The position numbers and the translations under genes are program-made. Under the pieces are notes generated by a model that saw only the letters and a list, made by a program, of their open reading frames with translations, did no database searches and was not told the origin of the DNA. Below are positions 50,540-60,035 of a stretch of 64,000 nucleotides of DNA, piece after piece; within the stretch, counting starts at the first letter, position 1, and the number at the start of each line of letters is the position of its first letter. Source of the stretch: Flavobacterium sp. ENC (GTDB lineage Bacteria > Bacteroidota > Bacteroidia > Flavobacteriales > Flavobacteriaceae); NCBI RefSeq assembly GCF_020991415.1, contig NZ_JAJMOY010000001.1, positions 682,001 to 746,000 on the forward strand, given 5' to 3'.

Positions 50540-51333
50540 TTTCTAATTTTTTTTACAGCCAAAATCAAATTATAGGGAAGAAACAAGAGTACATAATTTC
50601 TAAGCAATCCGTAAATTGGATAGAAACCAAAATAAAAGTGTTTTTTTATAATTGTAATTCTGCTTCTCACCTGCTGTTTTCTTTTTTTTAGTGAAATGCC
50701 GTTTGCATTGATTTCAATTTGTGTTAGATACTCTTTAATATTTGCCATTTTGTATTTCTGGGAAATCGTAAAGAAAAAAGCATAATCTTCTGCGAATTTA
50801 TGGTTTAAAGGGTATAATCCAACACTATCCAAAATTTCAGAACAAAACATCACGGCAGGATGAATCAGCATCGAATTCAAATACATTTTCTTTTTTATAT
50901 TGCTGTCATCCAGGGGCAAATTAATCGAATATAGAAAATGAGCATTTGTGTCGACAGCCAACACATTTGATCCCACAATTTTCACCTCCGGATTTTCTTC
51001 CAGAAATGCTTTTTGAACAGCGAACCTCTTTCCAAGACAGCTATCTCCACAATCTAATCTTGCGATGTATTTGTATTTTTTTTCAGTACTAGTTCTTAAC
51101 CCTGAATTTAAAGCTGTTTCAATTCCTTTATTATTTTCTAAGTATTCGAATAGTACAGTTCCTTTCGCTTTAAAATTTGACCGCACGATATCTTCGTCAA
51201 ATTTATCCGAAATACTTCCGTCATCAACAATTATAATATCAATTTCTTCGTCCGGATCAATAGAACGCAATGATTTAAGTAATCCTTCAGAATTGTTATA
51301 ATATGGGATTAGAAGGACAGTACTATTGTTCAT
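50536..51333 (-). CDS. Glycosyltransferase family 2
   Basis: 265 aa GT-A enzyme: VLLIPYYNNSEGLLKSLRSID at the start, IIIVDDGS, YLENNKGIETALNSGL and IARLDCGDSCLGKR where the DxD would lie (RLDCGD, ~residue 93). The C-terminal third (RSRITIIKKHFYFGFYPIYGLLRNYVLLFLPYNLI) is hydrophobic and may dock to the membrane. It overlaps both neighbours (4 and 11 bases), both polymerase-like genes, so it is tightly coupled within the polysaccharide operon. Sugar unknown. Confidence 0.91.
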   Translation of the reverse strand: MNNSTVLLIPYYNNSEGLLKSLRSIDPDEEIDIIIVDDGSISDKFDEDIVRSNFKAKGTVLFEYLENNKGIETALNSGLRTSTEKKYKYIARLDCGDSCLGKRFAVQKAFLEENPEVKIVGSNVLAVDTNAHFLYSINLPLDDSNIKKKMYLNSMLIHPAVMFCSEILDSVGLYPLNHKFAEDYAFFFTISQKYKMANIKEYLTQIEINANGISLKKRKQQVRSRITIIKKHFYFGFYPIYGLLRNYVLLFLPYNLILAVKKIRK

Positions 51334-52708
51334 TTTTCAATGCTTTTAGTTTATACCTTAATTGAATTAAAATAGCAAGACATAACCAGACAATGTACAT
51401 TCGGAACGTATCAATCTGAAGCCAGTTTATGTATAATCCTATCAGTGTAATGAGAATAATTATAGTTAAGATTTTTTCTTCATTCTGAGTATTTTTCATA
51501 ATAATTATTGTTTCTCTCAGGGAAAAATAAAGCAACAGAAAAAAGAGAAGAAAACCAACTAATCCTGTTTCTGCCAGTAATCTTGTATATAAATTATATC
51601 CCGGAGGAAACGTTTTTTCTTTCTTGTTTTTGTAATACAATTTAAACTCGTAATTGTTTTTTGTTGCCCAACCCGGATAATGGGTCCTGTTGTGATAGGC
51701 TTGTTGCCCAAATCCAACTCCTGCGACTGGGTTTTCCTTAAAAACCTGTATCGATGCATACTGTATTCCAAATCTGGACTGATTGGAAACACTTTTAGTC
51801 AAATTGTTTTTAAAGTCTAATGATTCCATTTTTTCCGTAACGGACTTTATTACTTTTTCGCCGTTAAAAGCTAACAGCACAGTAAAAATTACAGCAAAAC
51901 CAATTAATGCTTTTTTTATATATGTCTTAAATCGAATGTCTTTGTATAAAAAAAATGAAAAAATCAGCAACTGAAAAAATATTACAATTAATCCTGTCCT
52001 TGATCCCGAAAAGTATGTCAGGAGTAATACTGCAATAGTTGGTAAAAATTTGGTTGGTTTTTTGTTTGTCAAAATATAGCTAAACATCCAGCCGGCTATA
52101 CTTATTAAGTAAATGGCAAGAAATGGAGGCTCGTAGGAAACAGAAGAAATCCTTCCTTCAGGATGAAGATGTACTTCTGAAAAAGGAAAATAATCGAACA
52201 GATTTAAAACCGGATAAAAGATTCTAAACCCAAAAACAATTACCAAAGTTTCGAGAAAACCATATATTGAAGCAATGATTAAAGAGTATAAAAAAACTTT
52301 TCTGATTTTAAAAAGTATTTCCTTTACTTCCATTTTTGCTAAAACATTTATATATAAAATCAGGAATATAAAACTTGAAATAATTAATGCAAAATACTGT
52401 CGTATAAAGCGGTTTATTCCGGTGGTGTGTTTAAAATAATTAGAACTAATTGTATTCAGGTTTACTAAAAATGTTATGATGCACCACGCCAAAAACAAGA
52501 TCACACACTGAAAAAGTATGTTTTTATAAGGGATAATAATTTTTTTAGAATAAAAGGTATCTGCTGCTAAAAATAAAAATCCACCAAATAAAAAGAGCGC
52601 TCCGGATTCGCTTTTAAATTCACCCAGGGCAGAAATACCCTCGTATTCATTAAAAGGAAAGAAGAACAAACCTAAAAAAAATAAACCTGTATATATTTTT
52701 TGCAGCAC
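51323..52708 (-). CDS. O-antigen ligase/polymerase-like membrane protein (second)
   Basis: 461 aa with ~12 helices and the Wzy_C pattern: a helix ending LTYFSGSRTGLIVIFFQLLIF and a large periplasmic loop (~residues 275-355) with NPVAGVGFGQQAYHN. These are hallmarks of the O-antigen ligase family, which joins or polymerises lipid-linked glycans at the periplasmic face. The gene abuts the upstream GT2 and overlaps the downstream GT2 by 11 bases. Of the two candidates in the locus it has the better-formed family loop. Confidence 0.87.
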   Translation of the reverse strand: MLQKIYTGLFFLGLFFFPFNEYEGISALGEFKSESGALFLFGGFLFLAADTFYSKKIIIPYKNILFQCVILFLAWCIITFLVNLNTISSNYFKHTTGINRFIRQYFALIISSFIFLILYINVLAKMEVKEILFKIRKVFLYSLIIASIYGFLETLVIVFGFRIFYPVLNLFDYFPFSEVHLHPEGRISSVSYEPPFLAIYLISIAGWMFSYILTNKKPTKFLPTIAVLLLTYFSGSRTGLIVIFFQLLIFSFFLYKDIRFKTYIKKALIGFAVIFTVLLAFNGEKVIKSVTEKMESLDFKNNLTKSVSNQSRFGIQYASIQVFKENPVAGVGFGQQAYHNRTHYPGWATKNNYEFKLYYKNKKEKTFPPGYNLYTRLLAETGLVGFLLFFLLLYFSLRETIIIMKNTQNEEKILTIIILITLIGLYINWLQIDTFRMYIVWLCLAILIQLRYKLKALKNEQ

Positions 52709-53788
52709 TTAATTGTTTTTGGTTAATTTATTTAATTTTCTAATCGTTTCAGAAATCATTGGATGATACCCCACCCGAATACTCAACATTAAAAAAAACA
52801 GCAGCATCGAAGATTTTTTAATTATTACTTTTAAAACTATTTTCTCATATATTCCTTTATCAGCGATTACTTCCTGATGGTATTTTTTGGCTGTTTCATA
52901 AACATCAGGATGAAATACCATTCGCTTTACATACTTAAATTTCGCTTTAAACGAAGTTTTGGTTACCCCACATTTATAGACCAGATAAAAAACTCTCTGA
53001 ATAAATCGTACCGCTTTTAATTCCTCTATTTCTATATCTGAAAGCGTAAGATTATATTCTTTTTTATAATCGAAATAATATTTTTCAAGCGCTTTAGAAA
53101 AGTAATCGTTTTCTATGGTTAATCTGGATTTACTGGTAGCAACTTCCCGGTAATAATACCCCGCATAATCCATAAATAAAACGTTTTCTGCTTTATGGAA
53201 AGCTTGTATATTAAACATATTATCTTCTTCAATAACTCTGTTTTTAGGAAAATGTATGTTATTCACCTCCACAAAACTTCTTTTATAAATTTTATTCCAG
53301 ACGGCAAATAAATCCTCGGTTCTTAATAGATTCGGAATTATTTCAGCCTGAATAAATGGCTGCCCGTAAAGAATCCCTGCATCAAAAACCGAATCTTTAA
53401 TAATATATTTTCCGTCTCTTCCTAAAATGGTTTTAGAAACTACAATGTCCAAATCATCTTTTTGGGCTGTTTCATACAAACGCTCAAACATATCGTTTTT
53501 TACAAAATCATCATTGTCTAAAAACCCGATATATTCTCCTTTTGCAGCTGCAATTCCGGCATTTCTTGCCTCGCTTATCCCTTTATTAACCTGATTGATT
53601 ACTATAATTCTACTGTCTTTTTTTTGGTATTCACCAATAATGCCCATACCATTGTCTGTAGATCCATCGTTGACAAAAATAAATTCGCATGCGATTAACG
53701 TCTGATTTATCAGCGATTCTATGCAATCCTGCAAGAACGCTTCCCCATTATAAACGGGGATAATTACACTGACTTTAATTGAATTCAT
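52709..53788 (-). CDS. Glycosyltransferase family 2
   Basis: 359 aa. The GT-A domain (~1-230) has VSVIIPVYNGEAFLQDCIESLINQTL, EFIFVNDGSTDNGMGIIGEY, GISEARNAGIAAAKGEYIGFLDNDD with the FLDNDD metal site, and the acid EEDNMFN near 195. The remainder is a helical extension found in capsule-type transferases (CpsI/EpsJ-like). It overlaps the flippase gene by 14 bases. It would build the repeat unit from a nucleotide sugar; specificity not readable. Confidence 0.93.
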   Translation of the reverse strand: MNSIKVSVIIPVYNGEAFLQDCIESLINQTLIACEFIFVNDGSTDNGMGIIGEYQKKDSRIIVINQVNKGISEARNAGIAAAKGEYIGFLDNDDFVKNDMFERLYETAQKDDLDIVVSKTILGRDGKYIIKDSVFDAGILYGQPFIQAEIIPNLLRTEDLFAVWNKIYKRSFVEVNNIHFPKNRVIEEDNMFNIQAFHKAENVLFMDYAGYYYREVATSKSRLTIENDYFSKALEKYYFDYKKEYNLTLSDIEIEELKAVRFIQRVFYLVYKCGVTKTSFKAKFKYVKRMVFHPDVYETAKKYHQEVIADKGIYEKIVLKVIIKKSSMLLFFLMLSIRVGYHPMISETIRKLNKLTKNN

Positions 53789-55079
53789 TTTTATTTCTAT
53801 TTTCAGCTATCAAATCAATCTCTCTTTTTGCAAAATACCACATTCCTGCAACTATTACGATCTGAGTGATAATGAGTGTAATGGCTGTCCCTAACTCTTT
53901 ATAATAATACGTAAGCAATACATTAATGCCCAAATTTAGAATTGTAGCGTACAATATCACCCGGAAATATAAATTATCTTTTCCTAAATTTAAAAGGATT
54001 TGTTTTCCGTACATGGAGTCTAAAAAGGAAAGCAATGGTATAAGTATTAAAATTTTAAAGAGAATTACTGCCGAAACCATTTCAGCTCCGTAGATTATTT
54101 TTATAATTTGTGCTGCAAAAAAGAAACATATGACAATAAGAACAGAAAATAAAAAAGCACCATATCTCGTGATCTTTTGAATTTTTTGAATCGTACTGTA
54201 TTTATCCAGGCTCATCTCTTTGGAGAGGTATGGAAAAAGTGTATTAGAAATTGGTGTCTGCAAATTTCCTATAGCTCGTGCCAGTTTTTCTGCTGCCGAA
54301 AAAAATCCTACCGCCTGATTTCCTGCAATAATGCCCAAAATTAAGGTATTGGTATTGGTAAATAAAGAGATTTTTAATTCTGATAAAAAAACATATTTAC
54401 CCTTATTTAATTGCTCCCTTATCTTTTTGAAAGGTTGAAGCTGAAACCTGATATTGAAATCTTTCCGGAGATAAAACAATGAAAAAATTCCCGCAGCAAT
54501 AAAGCCCAGTGCATTAAAAACCGGAACAAGATAATAATCGGATTTGTGTTTTATAAATATAAAAAGCGCAATTGTAAAAATGATTTTCGTTACTAAATTC
54601 AGATACGTAATATATTTCATTTTTTGAATTCCCTGAAAATACCAAACCGGAAAAATTGCCTGGCCAAGAATAGATCCGAATGAAAACAAATAAACGATCC
54701 AATAGGTCCTGAAAATTTCAAAAGCAAAAACAATTCCCGTCATCAGGATAAAACTCAATACTACCAAAAGCAATTTGGCTGACATAATCTGGTTGAAAAT
54801 TTCATTTTGCTTTTGCGCATTATCCATTACCATGGAAACATCTCTTGTTCCTGTAGCATTAAAGCCATAGTCGGTAATAATTTGAAAATAGGTGATAAAT
54901 GCAAATGAAAAAGATAATAATCCAAAATATTCAACTCCCAGCACCCTTATCAAATAAGGGAGTGTAATTAATGGCAGAATTAAATTCAGACCTTGCAGTA
55001 TGGAGAGATAGACAAAATTTGAAGCTAAAATTTTGTGTTTTTTATATTGTTGAAATATATCAAAAAGTTTTAGCTTCAA
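53775..55079 (-). CDS. Wzx-like polysaccharide flippase
   Basis: 434 aa with ~12-14 helices. NFVYLSILQGLNLILPLITLPYLIRVLGVEYFGLLSF is the standard N-terminus of RfbX/Wzx flippases, and ITDYGFNATGTRDVS and ILNPLLTLPLLSFLDSMYGK-like segments follow. It exports undecaprenyl-linked repeat units to the periplasm for the polymerase encoded downstream. It is the first gene of the overlapping minus-strand polysaccharide set. A second, less related flippase lies at 16134-17594. Confidence 0.92.
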   Translation of the reverse strand: MKLKLFDIFQQYKKHKILASNFVYLSILQGLNLILPLITLPYLIRVLGVEYFGLLSFSFAFITYFQIITDYGFNATGTRDVSMVMDNAQKQNEIFNQIMSAKLLLVVLSFILMTGIVFAFEIFRTYWIVYLFSFGSILGQAIFPVWYFQGIQKMKYITYLNLVTKIIFTIALFIFIKHKSDYYLVPVFNALGFIAAGIFSLFYLRKDFNIRFQLQPFKKIREQLNKGKYVFLSELKISLFTNTNTLILGIIAGNQAVGFFSAAEKLARAIGNLQTPISNTLFPYLSKEMSLDKYSTIQKIQKITRYGAFLFSVLIVICFFFAAQIIKIIYGAEMVSAVILFKILILIPLLSFLDSMYGKQILLNLGKDNLYFRVILYATILNLGINVLLTYYYKELGTAITLIITQIVIVAGMWYFAKREIDLIAENRNKNEFN

Positions 55080-55102
55080 AATTTTAATTTAGGTTATAAA
55101 AA

Positions 55103-55129
55103 AAGGCTATGATCAGATGAAATAGCCTT
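55103..55129 (-). terminator. Terminator after lipoprotein gene
   Basis: AAGGCTAT (55103-55110) pairs with ATAGCCTT (55122-55129), loop of 11; on the minus strand a T run follows. It separates the lipoprotein gene from the flippase gene, so the polysaccharide set needs its own promoter or read-through. Confidence 0.8.
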
Positions 55130-55148
55130 AAAAATTATTAGGAAGAAT

Positions 55149-55685
55149 TTACATTTTAGCGCCTCTGACTTTTTCCAGTTCAGGATAAATTGCCGGCTTA
55201 GTTAAGAAATAAGGATCATAGCTTTCACCTTCCTTAACAAATGTTGCAGTTCCTGATGCGTCATCAAACTTTATAAATTCGTTTGGTGTGAAATATTTTG
55301 ATAAATCTTTTTGCTCTATCTTAAAAGTTCTTCCTTCAAAACTTAATGTTACAGAATTGATTTTAACAGGCTCCTGATCTTTTTTTGAACTGATATCAAA
55401 GCGGATATCATTTGGTAAAATTCCCTCAGGAACACTAAATGTTATCGTTTGCGGTTCATCTTTTCCTTTTACTCCGTAATAAACGGTGTTTTTATCATCA
55501 AAAAAAGAAATGGAAGGGTCTTTATAAAAAAGTATTAATTCATCATCTTTTTTGATGTCTAAATCTACAATTACATCAAATGTATTTGCTTTAACTTCTT
55601 CTACAGGTTTCTCTTCCTCTTTGTTTTTACAGGAAATTAAAGAAACTATAACTAATAAATTTAAAAGAATTAATTTTGTTTTCAT
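55149..55685 (-). CDS. Lipoprotein of unknown function
   Basis: 178 aa from ATG 55685. Lipoprotein signal MKTKLILLNLLVIVSLISC (Cys19), then a Glu/Lys-rich tether (KNKEEEKPVEEVKA), then a beta-rich domain (FDVIVDLDIKKDDELILFYKD ... PQTITFSVPEGILPNDIRFDISS). A longer frame would begin at a TTG (55703) inside the promoter box, so it is rejected. It lies between the Wzz-like gene and the polysaccharide operon and may serve surface glycan assembly, but I do not recognise the family. Confidence 0.8.
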   Translation of the reverse strand: MKTKLILLNLLVIVSLISCKNKEEEKPVEEVKANTFDVIVDLDIKKDDELILFYKDPSISFFDDKNTVYYGVKGKDEPQTITFSVPEGILPNDIRFDISSKKDQEPVKINSVTLSFEGRTFKIEQKDLSKYFTPNEFIKFDDASGTATFVKEGESYDPYFLTKPAIYPELEKVRGAKM

Positions 55686-55700
55686 TTGTAATTTTTTTGG

Positions 55701-55708
55701 CAAAAATA
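55701..55708 (-). promoter_or_regulatory. -7 box of lipoprotein gene
   Basis: TATTTTTG on the minus strand, 15 bases before ATG 55685, which makes that ATG the only workable start. Confidence 0.5.
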
Positions 55709-55829
55709 TATTTTTTTTAATATTAAATTATAAAAATGTTTATATAATTCATTGTTCGTAAATTTCAAAAAAAACAATTGCTGCTTTTATTAAATAATTT
55801 ACTGTTTTTCAATCACTTATACTTTATTA

Positions 55830-56822
55830 CTAATTTAAAGTACCTGAAACTTTTTTACGCTGCTGTCCTTTATAAAAAGAATTAAAAGCATTCAAAAATA
55901 CAAATAGCAAAACAAATACCAACGGTAGTAAAAGTTTTAAATTTCCATTGATAAATTTCGGTGCCTCAATATTCATGGTTACACTGCTTTCCTTAATAAT
56001 TTTATCAAATCCAATTAACTCAATTCTATGGGTTCCCTGTTCACTCAATAACACGTCTTTGGTTTTTATGATGTCATTGAGCTGTGAATTTTCATTGTTG
56101 TACAATAATTTATCACTTCTGTTCGAATATTTAGTCGCACTTGAGAAATTACTCAAAACGCCGTCAATCTGATTAATTATGGAATCGTTTTGTCTAATCT
56201 TTGAAATTGTATTGGTATAAACTTGTTTTTGAATTTTTTTGAAATAATCCGATGTATTCAGATAGGCGAACAATGGTGCTATAAGTTTTTCCTCAGATGC
56301 TTTTTTCTTCGTATAAATAATTATTTTCTGAAAAGGATAGTTTTTACTTGTTGTACTCTCTTCAATTACTTTGTTGACATCCCCGTCTTCTGCTAATAAC
56401 TTGAGGAGTTCGAAATTTTCCGGTTTATTCTTAACAAAATTATAGACATCCGTAATGGGTTTTATTTTAATTTCATTTAGGTTTTTCGGCTCTTTAATAC
56501 CTACAATTTCTTTAAGGAAAACCGTATCACCGGATATAATTTTTGATTCTAATAAATCAATTTTCGAATATAAATAATCAACACTTCCAAAATTTGGCGT
56601 TACGATGATTTCATTACTATACGCTTTTTTAGTATCTAAATACAATCCTACAGCAAACCCGGCCACTATTAAAATTAAAACAATAACCCAGTTTTGGACA
56701 AAAAACTGAATCCCGTTAAAAATAGAAGTTTTAACCGATTCAAAAAATCCGCCGATTCTTTTTGAAATCTGTGCTAAATCAATTTCCTGATTATCATCGC
56801 TTTGTGGTACATTTGTACTCAT
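55830..56822 (-). CDS. Wzz-like chain-length/coupling membrane protein
   Basis: 330 aa with the polysaccharide co-polymerase topology: a cytoplasmic N-terminus, helix at ~43-65 (FFVQNWVIVLILIVAGFAVGLYL), a ~230-residue periplasmic helical domain, and a C-terminal helix (~298-316, LLLPLVFVLLFVFLNAF) with a short basic tail. Such proteins set glycan chain length with Wzy. No kinase domain is fused. Sequence signatures of Wzz (P-rich TM2 motif) are weak, so the call rests on topology and position next to the polysaccharide genes. It is 10 bases after the upstream DUF6909-like gene. Confidence 0.75.
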   Translation of the reverse strand: MSTNVPQSDDNQEIDLAQISKRIGGFFESVKTSIFNGIQFFVQNWVIVLILIVAGFAVGLYLDTKKAYSNEIIVTPNFGSVDYLYSKIDLLESKIISGDTVFLKEIVGIKEPKNLNEIKIKPITDVYNFVKNKPENFELLKLLAEDGDVNKVIEESTTSKNYPFQKIIIYTKKKASEEKLIAPLFAYLNTSDYFKKIQKQVYTNTISKIRQNDSIINQIDGVLSNFSSATKYSNRSDKLLYNNENSQLNDIIKTKDVLLSEQGTHRIELIGFDKIIKESSVTMNIEAPKFINGNLKLLLPLVFVLLFVFLNAFNSFYKGQQRKKVSGTLN

Positions 56823-56832
56823 TTATAAGGTT

Positions 56833-58512
56833 CTATTTTAGGTTGAATATTTGTTCTAAAATTTTGATGGTAATCAGATAAGTTGGTTTTACGCCTGTTG
56901 TACCCAATCCGCCTGAAGCCAGCGTACTTCCTGTTTCCAATGGATTATCTGAGGCATAATAGGCATATCGTACCTTTACATCATGCGGCACACTTTTTCT
57001 GATTTTCGATGCCGACTGTATCGCTTTCTGATAATAGGAACCTTCCATTTCAAGTCCGATTACGCCCCAGGTTGATTCGTGAAAAAACTTCAGTAAATCC
57101 CTGTTTTGCAATGATGTTCCTAAAACGGTGACCATGGCGCCTTCAAAAACGGCAATGTCATTTCCTTCAAACATGGCTCCTGTCAATTCATTTTCGAAGA
57201 AATAATTATCAGCTGTTCCCTCATTTATATGGGCGGTCGGGATCATGATATCTCCTTTTCCTCCCTCTAAAATTCCGGCTTTACCCATTATTGATACCGA
57301 TTTTACTTCTAATAAAGTATCTTTTTTATACGGTTTCAGAAGTTCATCAATCGTTTCATATGCCTGTTCTCCAAAAGCATAATCCATTACAATAATAACC
57401 GGTTTCTGATCGTCTGTTTTTGCTTTGGGAAATGCTGTCTTTGCCCAGTCAATTTTAGCCGTATCAAAAATCTGAACGTCAATATTTGTTCCTGATGTAT
57501 CCGGCAACGAAATCATTCCGTTTTTCAGGGCAAGTTCTTCCACCAGTTTTCTGGTTTCTTTTGCCCCTGACTTACTTAATTCCTCATAGATGAAAAAATC
57601 AGATTTGTCCTTGAATTTCGTTTTCAGCAGGGGAGTCGCAAAAATAGAATTCATTACACTATGCATATTGGCACTGATCACGTGAATCGGTCTTTTTAAA
57701 AGACTGTTTGCCTTCAAAACTTCCTTGATGTTAGTCGCCCAGATTTCTCCGTGAATATGGTGTCCTAAGCGTTCTCTCAAAACCGGACTAAAAGTGATGG
57801 TTCGTTTATTATTCTCAATCACTTCTTCGATCGCTAATTTTCCCAGCCAGTAGATGACATGCAGGAAACGGTCCGGTGCTTCATCAGAACCGAAAGTGTC
57901 ATAAATGTCTAAAACTTCCTCAAAAGTTCTTGCCAGGATATTCGCCACGTGCGAAATTGCTTTTTCTTTTTCGATCAAAGACAATTTTTTGGTTTGCATG
58001 ACCGCCTGCTCCAGCTTCATCCAGTCGCGGGAAACTTCACCGCCGTCATCTAATAAAACCCTGTTTTTTATTTTGTGGGATTCTATGAAGATAAAAGTCA
58101 AATGTGTAAGAATATCATAAATATCTGATCGGCCTCTGGTGATTTCAACATTCATTTGCTCCTCATCGATTCGATAACAATTTCGTCTTCTTTTTGGAGG
58201 AACGATCGCCTCAAAGTGCGATTTGGAATATCCTTCGTCTGAAGTCAGGTTAATAAATCGGCATTGCTCAATTCCTATCGGTAAACGTTCTATAACGTAC
58301 AAAAGTCCGTTTAGCTCTACTTTTTCTTCCCCTATGTTTCCGTAGATTTCAGGGCGTAATGCCAATAAAGATTCACGTAAGCTATCGCCCGAAACGCCCA
58401 TTGGTTTGTAAAAACCACGGTTGAATAAGTGGCGCATTGTAATGTACATTTTTTCAATTGCCGCAGAGGATTCCTGCGCTCTTGATCTTGATATATGTTT
58501 GGTTTCTTTCAT
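56833..58512 (-). CDS. DUF6909-like protein with a nucleoside-phosphorylase-like C-terminus
   Basis: 559 aa, soluble. I recall flavobacterial proteins beginning ETKHISRSRAQESSAAIEKMYITM as DUF6909. N-terminal ~240 residues are helical and basic. The C-terminal ~200 contain GKAGILEGGKGDIMIPTAHI and GVIGLEMEGSYYQKAI, which resemble the PNP/UDP phosphorylase fold (ME motif for ribose binding). That resemblance is by eye. It lies between GH3 (38-base gap) and the Wzz-like gene on the same strand. If it binds a nucleoside or nucleotide, the substrate is not known. Confidence 0.75.
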   Translation of the reverse strand: MKETKHISRSRAQESSAAIEKMYITMRHLFNRGFYKPMGVSGDSLRESLLALRPEIYGNIGEEKVELNGLLYVIERLPIGIEQCRFINLTSDEGYSKSHFEAIVPPKRRRNCYRIDEEQMNVEITRGRSDIYDILTHLTFIFIESHKIKNRVLLDDGGEVSRDWMKLEQAVMQTKKLSLIEKEKAISHVANILARTFEEVLDIYDTFGSDEAPDRFLHVIYWLGKLAIEEVIENNKRTITFSPVLRERLGHHIHGEIWATNIKEVLKANSLLKRPIHVISANMHSVMNSIFATPLLKTKFKDKSDFFIYEELSKSGAKETRKLVEELALKNGMISLPDTSGTNIDVQIFDTAKIDWAKTAFPKAKTDDQKPVIIVMDYAFGEQAYETIDELLKPYKKDTLLEVKSVSIMGKAGILEGGKGDIMIPTAHINEGTADNYFFENELTGAMFEGNDIAVFEGAMVTVLGTSLQNRDLLKFFHESTWGVIGLEMEGSYYQKAIQSASKIRKSVPHDVKVRYAYYASDNPLETGSTLASGGLGTTGVKPTYLITIKILEQIFNLK

Positions 58513-58550
58513 GCTTTGTTATTTTCGAACTTACAAATGTAAGTTGTTTT

Positions 58551-60035
58551 CTATTTTAAATTATCTGCAATATCCCTATTATTTGACAATCTCGGAATTT
58601 TATTCTGGCCGCCCAATTTCCCCTGCGATTTCATGTATTCCTGAAATCCGTTTTTGGAAACTTTGGTAACGACCACTTTTCGCAAAACGTTTCCTGTTAT
58701 TAAATCGTCATAATAAATATTCTGTTTGCGCATGGCGCTGTCAATTGCTTCAGCAAAAACGTCGATATCTTGAGGTTCGTTTTCAAATTCTACAAACCAT
58801 TCGTGATAAGGCAATCCGTTAGATGGCGTAATTTGAGGCGCCACGGTAAATTCGTTAATTACAATTTCGGTGCCCTGCGTTGCTTCTTTCATGGCATTTT
58901 CTACTTCACTTGCAATAACATGCTCTCCAAAAGCGGAAATATAATGTTTGATTCGTCCCGAAACGATGACGCGATGTGGAAATAACGTAGTAAACTGAAC
59001 GGTATCGCCAATATTATAGCGCCATAGCCCGGCGTTTGTGGAAATGATCAACGCATAATTGACACCGGTTTCTACTTCCCCAATCGTATAGCTTTTTGGG
59101 TTTTCCGTAAAAAATTCGTCTGCTTTAATAAACTCATAAAAAATTCCGGAATTTAATAACAACAGCATTCCTTTTGATTTTTGAGAATCCTGATACGCAA
59201 AAAATCCTTCTGAAGCCGGAAACAATTCAATACTGTCTACTTTTCTGCCAATCATGCTTTCGAACTTCGCGCGGTAAGGTTCATAATTAACGCCTCCGTA
59301 AATAAACAGGTTAAAATTTTTGAATAACTCCCCTATTTTTTTGCCACCGCTTTTTTCCTGCAGACGCTCAAAGTACATTTGCACCCAGGAAGGAATCCCG
59401 GAAATAATGGTCATGTTTTGGTCGATCGTTTCCCCGACAATGGCATTGACTTTCGTATCCCAGTCTTCAATACAATTCGTTTCTAAAGACGGCATTCGGT
59501 TTTTTTGTAAATACTTTGGAACAAAATGCGCTGCTATTCCGGATAATCTTCCAAATTTAATTCCGTACTTTTCAGTTAAAATGGGGCTTCCCTGCAGGAA
59601 AATCATTTTCCCGTCGACAAAATCAGCCTTTCCGGTTTCATGTATGTAATGCAAAATGGCATTTCTGGAAGCTTCAATATGATACGGCATTGACTCCTTC
59701 GTCAAAGGAATATATTTTGCCCCGGAAGTGGTTCCTGAAGTTTTGGCAAAATAAAGCGGTTTGCCTTTCCATAGAATATCTTTTTCACCCGTTCTCACCT
59801 TGTCTATATAAGGTTTCAAGTCTTCATAATCCCGTACAGGAACATTTTTTATAAAATCGTGAACCGTTTTTATGGTATCAAAATGATGATCCCCGCCAAA
59901 AGCAGTGTCTCTTGCATCCTTTATTAAACTTTTAAATACGGCAAGCTGGGTTTCAACCGGTTTATTGGCCCAGGCCTGGGTTTTGTAGTATATTTTGCGG
60001 GCAAATAATTTTGCCGCTATTGCTTTAATTGACAT
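58551..60035 (-). CDS. GH3-family adenylate-forming enzyme
   Basis: 494 aa. The GH3 fold is recognisable from YFAKTSGTTSGAKYIPLTKES (ATP loop, ~residues 97-117), FPASEGFFAYQDS (~285) and WRYNIGDTVQFT (~345), with the movable C-terminal domain from ~370. Plant GH3 enzymes join amino acids to jasmonate or auxin; the bacterial substrate is unknown. It overlaps the end of the upstream membrane protein gene by 11 bases. It is the third adenylate-forming enzyme in the window, of a different family from the two PaaK-like ones. Confidence 0.92.
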   Translation of the reverse strand: MSIKAIAAKLFARKIYYKTQAWANKPVETQLAVFKSLIKDARDTAFGGDHHFDTIKTVHDFIKNVPVRDYEDLKPYIDKVRTGEKDILWKGKPLYFAKTSGTTSGAKYIPLTKESMPYHIEASRNAILHYIHETGKADFVDGKMIFLQGSPILTEKYGIKFGRLSGIAAHFVPKYLQKNRMPSLETNCIEDWDTKVNAIVGETIDQNMTIISGIPSWVQMYFERLQEKSGGKKIGELFKNFNLFIYGGVNYEPYRAKFESMIGRKVDSIELFPASEGFFAYQDSQKSKGMLLLLNSGIFYEFIKADEFFTENPKSYTIGEVETGVNYALIISTNAGLWRYNIGDTVQFTTLFPHRVIVSGRIKHYISAFGEHVIASEVENAMKEATQGTEIVINEFTVAPQITPSNGLPYHEWFVEFENEPQDIDVFAEAIDSAMRKQNIYYDDLITGNVLRKVVVTKVSKNGFQEYMKSQGKLGGQNKIPRLSNNRDIADNLK

